NCBI GenBank assembly: GCA_030765065.1
Contig: CM060975.1
Coordinates: 197,006,507 to 197,070,506 of the forward strand
Length of the DNA stretch: 64,000 nt
Direction: 5' to 3'
DNA from: Deroplatys truncata
Taxonomy: Eukaryota > Arthropoda > Insecta > Mantodea > Mantidae
Part shown: piece by piece, positions 57,311 through 64,000 of the stretch
How positions within the stretch are numbered: position 1 is the first letter of the stretch
Layout of the letters: each line of letters begins with the position of its first letter
Notes under the pieces: generated by a model
Database searches by the model: none
What the model was told of the DNA's origin: nothing
The model's input: the letters and a program-made list of their open reading frames with translations, nothing else
Translations under genes and position numbers: made by a program

Positions 57311-59545
57311 TCACCAAAAGCGCGGCACGCGACGCCCGTGGAAAAAGTACGCGGTTTTTTCGGCCTCTCTGTACCCGTCCACCTTGAGCCCCACGATTTT
57401 AACTTCGCGTCCTCGCATGGCGTGCTGGATGACGATGCGGTTTTGCATCTCTAGCCAAGTTAGCCATATGCATGCGGCGCGAGACTGCCGGTCCGCTAGT
57501 CGATACCCGCCCGCTGGCAAGAGGGCAATTTTTTTAAGCGGCATGAAGCGCTTTCTATACACGCACATGCACGCCTGCGCGATGGTGACGCATTCTCTGA
57601 ACGGGTCTATTCCGTTCTCGTCCAAGAATTCCCTTCTGAATTTGGAAACTCCCTGACTCAGTAGAAATACGTCCATCTTGCAATACGCCACCATTTCCGC
57701 CCTCATGTCGAAGACGTGCCCGGAGGACGCCTTTTCTTCGTGCCACTGCTCGAAGGCTTTCCGACCCTCCGCCGACATGCCCTCAGGGCAGTAATGCCTT
57801 TTGTCGGGAATCGAACCCACGTACCGCTCGTTTTCCTTCGTGTTAAACAGGTACGGGAAATAACCTTTGCATTCCTTCAATCCGAAGGTCTTGGAAAAGC
57901 GGGAGAGTGGCATGGGTATGAAGTTGAGCGAGTCTAGAAATGTGACGTCACCGTACCTCATCCTGTAGATCTTGCTCCCGTTCATGATGAGCTCCGGGAT
58001 CCAGTCTAAGTGCGCCACCATGTACTTTAATAGAAACTGCCCGTCGTAAGCTCTGAGGTTATGCGCCACGACGTAGACGTCCCAGGCTTCGAATCTCGCT
58101 TGCGCGATGTGCTCGAAAAGCTGCTTCACGGGTTCGTCCGTGAACACCCATTCTTTGCAACCGCATTCCATGCAGTATGCCGTCTTGCGGCGTTCGTCGA
58201 TGCAGTGCGGGCAGGCTTGGTACAACACGCACAAGTTAGGTACATGCTCGTATGTGTCCTTTTTGCCGGTATATGGAATGTTTTGCGTGCATTCGAAGTC
58301 GATGAACATAAACACGTACCGGTTTCTTTTGTTCTTTGCGGCGTACGGCTGCATATAGCACATGTGGCTAGAATTCACGTGTGTCTTGCAATGATAGCAG
58401 TACTTTTCCCCGCACTCGTGCGCGGTTTTTCTGTACCTCGCATTCACGAGCTTGTTGCAAGACGTGCACACCTTTTCTACGTCGCACACCGACAGCGCCT
58501 TTGGGTAAAAAACGCCTTTCTTTGCGTGGTTTGCAAAGCATGTCGGTCCCTTAAAATCTCTGTTGCACCCGGCGCAGCGTATGTAGGCGTCGAATCGCGC
58601 ATCGCACTGCTGATGGCATTTAGCGCACCCGGCGTCGCACCTGTGAAATTCTTTTTTGTGTGCCGAGGGATGATGACACCGGCGGCAATACGATTTGCAT
58701 TTAAAGCACTTGTGAAGGTTCACGATGGCGTTAAAGTGCCCGGCGTGGAGCATGACGTCGATGTATTTATCGCATTTCTTATCCGACGCGTACAGCACGT
58801 GCTTCCCCGTATGATCGCCAAACACCGTCACAGCGTAGCCCTTTAACGCAGCGTCAAAGCGTCTGACGTCATCTATGGTGCAGCCGTCGTGGCCTTGACC
58901 GATGCTCGCGCACAAGGCTACGGCCTTCGATTTTTGCAGATAGTCGGAACGCGTCATCGTTCTGTAGTTGACGTCGCGATCCACTTTGGCTTTGCCTACA
59001 ACGATGGCTCTTGCTAAACACAAGTTGTCTTTGTTGGCTATTTCGACAATGCCTTTATTGCCCCTACAGGCATCGCAAGGTTGGTGGCACGAACCCGAGA
59101 CCTCCCTGGTCCACACAAACGTCACGTGAAGAGGCCCGCTTAGCAAGAATTGTTGGTTACTTTGCATTACTTTTTCGATGCTTCCAACAATGACATCCGC
59201 ATTCAATTGGTCTACGCGCCTAACGCTCATGTTGAAGGCTTTGGACGTCTCCTTTTCGTCTGTTATGGATATGCCTAAATATCCGGGTTCGTTTTCTAAC
59301 AGGTTCTCTTTCGCAAAGTTTAGAATATCGTTAAACAGATGCGATACCCATTGCTCGGGGTTGACATCTCTGGGGACCGGGTTTACGGTAATTTGAGACT
59401 CTGTAAAACCGGAAAAAAGCTTTGGCAGCGTTCTCTGCTTGTGCCCTATAATTTCGAACGTAGGCTGCAAGGTGTCATCGCGACTTCCCCCGGATTGCAT
59501 CTCCATCTTATCGTCCGAATGCGCCGATCGCTCTTTCCCCTGCAA
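57311..59545 (-). CDS. Polinton/Maverick-type protein-primed DNA polymerase B, fossil (N-terminal and exonuclease parts)
   Basis: A 744-codon open frame; the first ATG lies 13 codons inside it. Residues ~174-186 read DNLCLARAIVVGKA-like text found at the start of this polymerase group. Residues ~280-400 are rich in paired Cys and His and probably bind zinc. The 3'-5' exonuclease motifs follow in order: FIDFECTQ (~414-421), AHNLRAYDGQF (~494-504) and YCKMDV (~621-626), with FLDSLNF (~536) between. This is the front half of the family B polymerases that copy Polintons/adintoviruses from a protein primer. The palm half is not seen in the window, nor are capsid, ATPase, protease or integrase genes, so the element is broken, with at least one break. 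The long open frame suggests a rather young insertion. Codons are GC-richer than the surroundings, as expected of a foreign element. Confidence 0.88.
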   Translation of the reverse strand: MQGKERSAHSDDKMEMQSGGSRDDTLQPTFEIIGHKQRTLPKLFSGFTESQITVNPVPRDVNPEQWVSHLFNDILNFAKENLLENEPGYLGISITDEKETSKAFNMSVRRVDQLNADVIVGSIEKVMQSNQQFLLSGPLHVTFVWTREVSGSCHQPCDACRGNKGIVEIANKDNLCLARAIVVGKAKVDRDVNYRTMTRSDYLQKSKAVALCASIGQGHDGCTIDDVRRFDAALKGYAVTVFGDHTGKHVLYASDKKCDKYIDVMLHAGHFNAIVNLHKCFKCKSYCRRCHHPSAHKKEFHRCDAGCAKCHQQCDARFDAYIRCAGCNRDFKGPTCFANHAKKGVFYPKALSVCDVEKVCTSCNKLVNARYRKTAHECGEKYCYHCKTHVNSSHMCYMQPYAAKNKRNRYVFMFIDFECTQNIPYTGKKDTYEHVPNLCVLYQACPHCIDERRKTAYCMECGCKEWVFTDEPVKQLFEHIAQARFEAWDVYVVAHNLRAYDGQFLLKYMVAHLDWIPELIMNGSKIYRMRYGDVTFLDSLNFIPMPLSRFSKTFGLKECKGYFPYLFNTKENERYVGSIPDKRHYCPEGMSAEGRKAFEQWHEEKASSGHVFDMRAEMVAYCKMDVFLLSQGVSKFRREFLDENGIDPFRECVTIAQACMCVYRKRFMPLKKIALLPAGGYRLADRQSRAACIWLTWLEMQNRIVIQHAMRGREVKIVGLKVDGYREAEKTAYFFHGRRVPRFW

Positions 59546-60085
59546 AGTGCTGCTGCTATTTTGTTTTTTTTAGTTTAAACTATTTTTCGTCAAATAGAAC
59601 GATTTTGTAGAAAAACTCCCGCTATCGCAACGCTTCACTACGGGCGTTTGCTCTTAGCACAGGGTTTTTATAAGCTCGCTTATCAAAAACGCTGTTTCAT
59701 TATGCGCGTCGAGTTAAATGCCTCGTTTCGCAACAAAATTGTTACGTTTGTAAAAAAAACGCTGTCATTCTGCCACTATCCACCACTGCACGACCACCAC
59801 TGCAATAAGGCTGCATAAACGCTGACGAGTTTCCTTTTCTCACGCTCGTGTTACACACGTCGGCATACTTCCTTGTGCAGTGCTGCGCATGCAAAATGAC
59901 AAGCAAGCAAGCAGCGTTTTAACGTTTATGTACACTCGCGTCAGTACAATTTTTTAAAACTAACAACGCCGTGTGTGGTGTTTTTGTGTTGTGCAGTGCA
60001 TACGTGTTATGTAAAATGCGAGAAATAAAAAGAAGCAGCAGATACTTCCTTTCTAAGGAGTAACACCAACTGTTGAATGAAAATT
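59546..60085 (-). other. Leader of the polymerase locus (non-coding)
   Basis: GC-richer than the family H sequence to its right and without a long frame. It probably belongs to the Polinton-like element as its upstream region. Short repeats such as AAGCAAGCAAGC (near 59902) occur; no clear terminal inverted repeat was found by eye. Confidence 0.45.
59665..59672 (-). promoter_or_regulatory. TATA-box-like motif upstream of the polymerase frame
   Basis: TATAAAAA on the minus strand, about 120 bp upstream of the frame, within GCTTATAAAAACCCTGTGC. Position and sequence fit a core promoter for the polymerase; this is inferred only from the motif. Confidence 0.4.
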
Positions 60086-60089
60086 CTCA

Positions 60090-60892
60090 AGTGTTAACGT
60101 TCGTATCACCTCTAACCTCTGTCTCTTATAGGTGAGTACGAAAGTTTATTTTCATATCCACTTATTTTTAATCCGGTTAAACTTTTCGGGGAATGGTTGC
60201 ATCCGAAGGGACGCTATACACTGGCCTTAAAATTCTAAATTCTTTCCAACAACATGGCGGGGCAAGAACTGAAAAGCCACATGCTTTTAAAAAGAATGCT
60301 AAGCATTGTACAATTCGAACCATTTATAACAAATATCTCGGAAATGGCTGACGTCACAAAAACGTTATTTCAAATAAATTGTGTGTTTTTTTAAAAGAGA
60401 TCTAAATTTTTTTGTATTGTATGTTTTTTCTCAAACCTTAGCAGTTATACAAGATCGTAGAAAATTTCTTCCGAATCAAGAGGACTTCGCAGGCTATTTC
60501 CGCAAAATTCGAGATATACATTTTATTTTTCATATAAATGACTTTAATATATGGTGTTGTAATTAAAATCGTCAGAGGCAGTTTTAGAAAATAAAACATT
60601 TCGGAAAATAGTTCATGTAAATGGTAGTTTTGGGTGGAGGGACTTTCTTGTAAATCTCTGTGTCGTAACTTTTTGGAAGGTACTCAACCTAAATACCAAG
60701 TTTTAGTATTTATCCGACTTTTCATTTTTGAGTTATGCTGCTCTGACACATACACACAGAATTTTCTAAAAATGTTTTTTATTCAGGGGACCTCGAAACA
60801 AGTATTTAGTTTTTCCGGTGAAATCTCAATATTGAATATTTGGATGCAATGCATACCTCCTCTACCTACTATTTTACGTGGTAGAGAAAGCC
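60090..60892 (+). mobile_element. Family H element, full length, worn ends
   Basis: Left edge AAGTGTTAACGTTCGTATCA. Then ATATCTCGGAAATGGCTGAC, a shortened CACATACACACAG microsatellite, and the end CTACTATTTTACGTGGTAGA at 60863-60882. It borders the polymerase locus on the right. Confidence 0.82.
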
Positions 60893-60984
60893 CCCTAAAT
60901 CAATATTATTCCATGCAGTTGTGAAATGTGTTTCAGTGGGGTGAATAAAAATTAGTTTGTTGGTATCGTTATCACAGTACTGTT

Positions 60985-61405
60985 TCACTTGTGATATACC
61001 GTTCTCTTTGTATCAAAATGAAAAAAAGAAAAGTTAAAAGAATGACGTTTTTTAGTGAGAAAGGTCTAAAGCTTTTAAACATTAAAATCAACATGGAAAC
61101 TTTGTAAATAGACAACGCCTCAAAGTGATACTAATACACATAGATTGTGTGCTTTAACGTTCTTGTAAATAAGGCTTCGTTTCCTACGGTTTAACACTTT
61201 GTACAAAAGACATTCACAATGAGACTACTTCACAGCTATTCCCAGAAAATTGAAGTTATACATTTTATTTGTCGTGCAGATATCTTAAACATACCGCACC
61301 GTAATCAAAAGGGGTTAGAGCCGTTTTTAAGACAATAAAAATAACGAACTTTCTCCCGCTAAACGGGTAGTTTGCGGTGTGGGAATTTTCTTGAAAATCT
61401 ACGGT
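60985..61405 (+). mobile_element. Family H element, middle portion
   Basis: From about CACTTGTGATATACCGTTCTC through CTATTCCCAGAAAATTGAAG to GGAATTTTCTTGAAAATCTA. It ends where a minus copy begins, so the two meet head-on. Confidence 0.75.
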
Positions 61406-61416
61406 TTGTTAAATTT

Positions 61417-62009
61417 TTACTTTCTCTACTACGTATAGTAAGTAGGGGAAGTATTGCATTCCACCCAAAAATTCGATACCGAGATTTCACCGGAAATACG
61501 TGTTTTGAGACCTCCTGAATCCAAAAAAAGCATTTTTGGAAACATGTCCGTGTGTGTGTCTGTGAACAGCATAACTCAAAAACGAACAGTCGGATAAGCA
61601 CCAAACTCGGTATTTAGGTTCAGTATCTTCCAGACATGCGACACGAAGGTTTTCAAGAAAATCCCCCCCCCACCCCAGACTACCCTTTACATGGAAGATT
61701 TTTCGAAAATGGCTCTAACGATTTTGATTAAAATATCGCATGTTTAAGATAATGTTATGAGAAATGAAATGTATATCTCGAATTTTCTGGGAATGTCTCC
61801 AAAAGTATTCTTCATTGTGAACGACTTTTGCATAACTGGTAAACCATAAGAGATACACAAAATTTTACTACACATAAAATGTAGATCGCGTTAAAATACA
61901 CAATTTATGTCATATACATTTTTTTAGTTGAGTGAACCATTTTCGAGATATTGCTTGTTATTTCCTTAAATTTTCCAATACTTATACTTTTTCTCAAATG
62001 CGTTATTCA
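61417..62009 (-). mobile_element. Family H element, young, 3' part
   Basis: Palindrome CTACTACGTATAGTAAGTAG at 61428-61447, clean through the GT microsatellite to TTTCTCAAATGCGTTATTCA. There it runs directly into the next copy. The last 277 bp are repeated at 62620-62896. Confidence 0.9.
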
Positions 62010-62618
62010 TTTTTACTTTCTCTACTACGTATAGTAAGTAGGGGAAGTATTGCATTCCACCCAAAAAATTCGATACCGAAATTTCACTGCAAATACATGT
62101 TTTGAGAATCACTGAATCCAAAAAAAAAAAAAAGCATTTTTGGAAACATGTCCGTGTGTGTGTCTGTCTGTGTCTGTGTGTCTGTCTGTCTGTGCGTCTG
62201 TGTGTCTGTGAACAGCATAACTCAAAAACGAACAGTCGGATAAACACCAAACTTGGTATTTAGGTTCAGTATCTTCCAGAGATGCGACACGAAGGTTTTC
62301 AAGAAAATCCCCCCACCCCAGACTACCCTTTACATGGAACATTTTTCGAAAATTTTAATTTTCTCAAAAACGGCTCTAACGATTTTGATTAAAATATCAT
62401 ATGTTTAAGATATTGTCATGACAAATAAAATGTATATCTCGAATTTTCTGGGAATGTCTCCAAAATATTCTTCTTTGTGAACGACTTTTGCATAACTGGT
62501 AAACCATAAGAGATAGACAAAATTTTACTACACAAAAAATGTAGATCGCGTTAAAATACACAACTTATGTCATATACGTTTCTTTTGTTGAGTGAACCGT
62601 TTTCGAGATATTGCTTGT
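62010..62618 (-). mobile_element. Family H element, young, 3' part (first tandem unit)
   Basis: Palindrome at 62021-62040. A long GTGTCTGTCTGTGTCTG microsatellite at 62153-62210. It stops at GAGATATTGCTTGTTA, the junction of the tandem duplication. Confidence 0.9.
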
Positions 62619-62619
62619 T

Positions 62620-62896
62620 AAAATCGCATGTTTAAGATAATGTTATGAGAAATGAAATGTATATCTCGAATTTTCTGGGAATGTCTCCAAAAGTATTCTT
62701 CATTGTGAACGACTTTTGCATAACTGGTAAACCATAAGAGATACACAAAATTTTACTACACATAAAATGTAGATCGCGTTAAAATACACAATTTGTCATA
62801 TACATTTTTTTAGTTGAGTGAACCATTTTCGAGATATTGCTTGTTATTTCCTTAAATTTTCCAATACTTATACTTTTTCTCAAATGCGTTATTCAT
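62620..62896 (-). mobile_element. Family H element, duplicated tail
   Basis: Nearly identical to 61733-62009, including the ATGTTATGAGAAATGAAATG block that differs from neighbouring copies. It is therefore a duplicate of that piece rather than an independent insertion. Confidence 0.9.
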
Positions 62897-63705
62897 TTTT
62901 ACTTTCTCTACTACGTATAGTAAGTAGGGGAAGTATTGCATTCCACCCAAAAATTCGATACCGAAATGTCACTGCAAATACATGTTTTGAGAATCACTGA
63001 ATCCAAAAAAAAAAAAGCATTTTTGGAAACATGTCCGTGTGTGTCTGTCTGTGTCTGTGTGTCTGTGTGTCTGTCTGTCTGTGCGTCTGTGTGTCTGTGA
63101 ACAGCATAACTCAAAAACGAACAGTCGGATAAACACCAAACTTGGTATTTAGGTTCAGTATCTTCCAGAGATGCCACACGAAGGTTTTCAAGAAAATCCC
63201 CCCACCCCAGACTACCCTTTACATGGAACATTTTTCGAAAATTTTAATTTTCTCAAAAACGGGTCTAACGATTTTGATTAAAATATCATATGTTTAAGAT
63301 ATTGTCATGACAAATAAAATGTATATCTCGAATTTTCTGGGAATGTCTCCAAAATATTCTTCATTGTGAACGACTTTTGCATAACTGGTAAACCATAAGA
63401 GATAGACAAAATTTTACTACACAAAAAATGTAGATCGCGTTAAAATACACAACTTATGTCATATACGTTTCTTTTGTTGAGTGAACCGTTTTCGAGATAT
63501 TGCTTGTTATTTCCTTAAATTTTCCAATACTTATACTTTTTCTCAAATTCGTTTATTCATTTTTTTTTATGTCCTGAACATGCAAACAGAATGGAATTCG
63601 CCACATAGCAACCAGCGATAAAATATTTGACTATCGCTTAAAAGCTACCAATTAGATTGTACAAGAGTAGAGAAAGTCATGTCAGTGTAACACATCAGTT
63701 TTTTT
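62897..63705 (-). mobile_element. Family H element, young, full length (second tandem unit)
   Basis: The first ~610 bp are almost identical to 62010-62618, differing by a few bases and microsatellite length. It then continues through TGACTATCGCTTAAAAGCTA to the true edge GTGTAACACATCAG at 63687-63700. Confidence 0.92.
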
Positions 63706-63904
63706 TATACGCTACTATTTTAGTGTGTGTGTGTGCGCGCGCGCGCGAGTACGTGCCTAGGAACCGTGCGCCACAAGCCAAAACGACGACGTTATAGAAA
63801 AACTTTATCATTTGCCTACCGGCCAGGGACAACCGCTAAAAAACCTGAAAAAAAGCTCTAAGAGTATTCTAACGCTTACCGATCTGGAAAACCCTTGAAA
63901 ACAA
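63706..63904. other. Spacer with GT/GC microsatellite
   Basis: A GT then GC dinucleotide run at 63723-63748, followed by unique-looking sequence. Confidence 0.6.
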
Positions 63905-64000
63905 GATAGTACACTTTTGAGATATTGCTTGTTATTTCCTTAAATTTTTCAATACTTTTTTACTTTCTCTACTACGTATAGTAAGTAGGGGAAGTATTGC
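63905..64000 (-). mobile_element. Family H pieces running off the window edge
   Basis: A short internal fragment TTTTGAGATATTGCTTGTTA joins straight to a new palindrome end, ACTTTCTCTACTACGTATAG, at 63962-63981. The same join as at 62009/62010 and 62896/62897 suggests the array continues beyond the window. Confidence 0.88.

Noticed and set aside
58061-58846. 261-codon plus-strand frame opposite the polymerase
   Set aside because: Antisense shadow of the polymerase frame; its Cys/Val/His bias mirrors the codons of the real strand.

Overview
This is a repeat-saturated stretch of a eukaryotic genome, almost certainly an arthropod and probably an insect. The pointers are Tc1/mariner relics with arthropod-type transposases, at least six tRNA-derived SINE families, an arthropod-type LINE tail, many short microsatellites and an AT-rich background. 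I cannot name the species. No intact host protein-coding gene could be supported, and no true tRNA, rRNA or CRISPR was seen. Most open frames are chance frames inside repeats.

The dominant component is one non-coding family, here called family H, of about 0.8-0.9 kb when full length. At least 24 copies or pieces cover roughly a fifth of the window in both orientations. It has an asymmetric pair of short inverted motifs, an internal CA/CAGA microsatellite, and a terminal palindrome at one end. That layout resembles the Helentron-associated elements (DINE-1/HINE) of other arthropods; the assignment is my inference. The youngest copies lie at the right edge (61.4-64 kb), where an ~887 bp block has been duplicated in tandem very recently.

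Layout: 1-6 kb holds a LINE reverse-transcriptase tail, a long SINE, a family H copy and an Asp-like SINE. 6-15 kb holds SINEs, H copies and an inverted pair of exon-like segments. 16-17.5 kb is a full-length Tc1/mariner relic with an internal 90 bp tandem duplication. 19.5-22 kb holds a SINE with a perfect 16 bp target duplication, a hairpin, and a fold-back element made from a transposase gene. 22-32 kb is H copies, SINEs (one inside another) and long stretches with nothing recognisable. 33.5-35.4 kb is a nested stack: a SINE split by an insert that itself carries an internally deleted mariner. 36-49 kb is SINEs, H copies, a 508 bp deleted mariner and a repeat of uncertain type (family B, possibly a solo LTR). 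49.8-56.3 kb holds H copies in head-on orientation, SINEs, a 157 bp hAT MITE with a perfect 8 bp target duplication, and the second family B copy.

The most notable locus is 56.3-60.1 kb. It has a GC-richer inverted repeat, a purine-rich tandem block with repeated CCAAT and GATGGCGG motifs, and a 744-codon minus-strand frame. That frame matches the cysteine-rich N-terminal and exonuclease parts of a protein-primed family B DNA polymerase of the Polinton/Maverick (adintovirus-like) kind. It is a fossil: no polymerase palm half and no capsid, integrase, ATPase or protease gene was recognised nearby.
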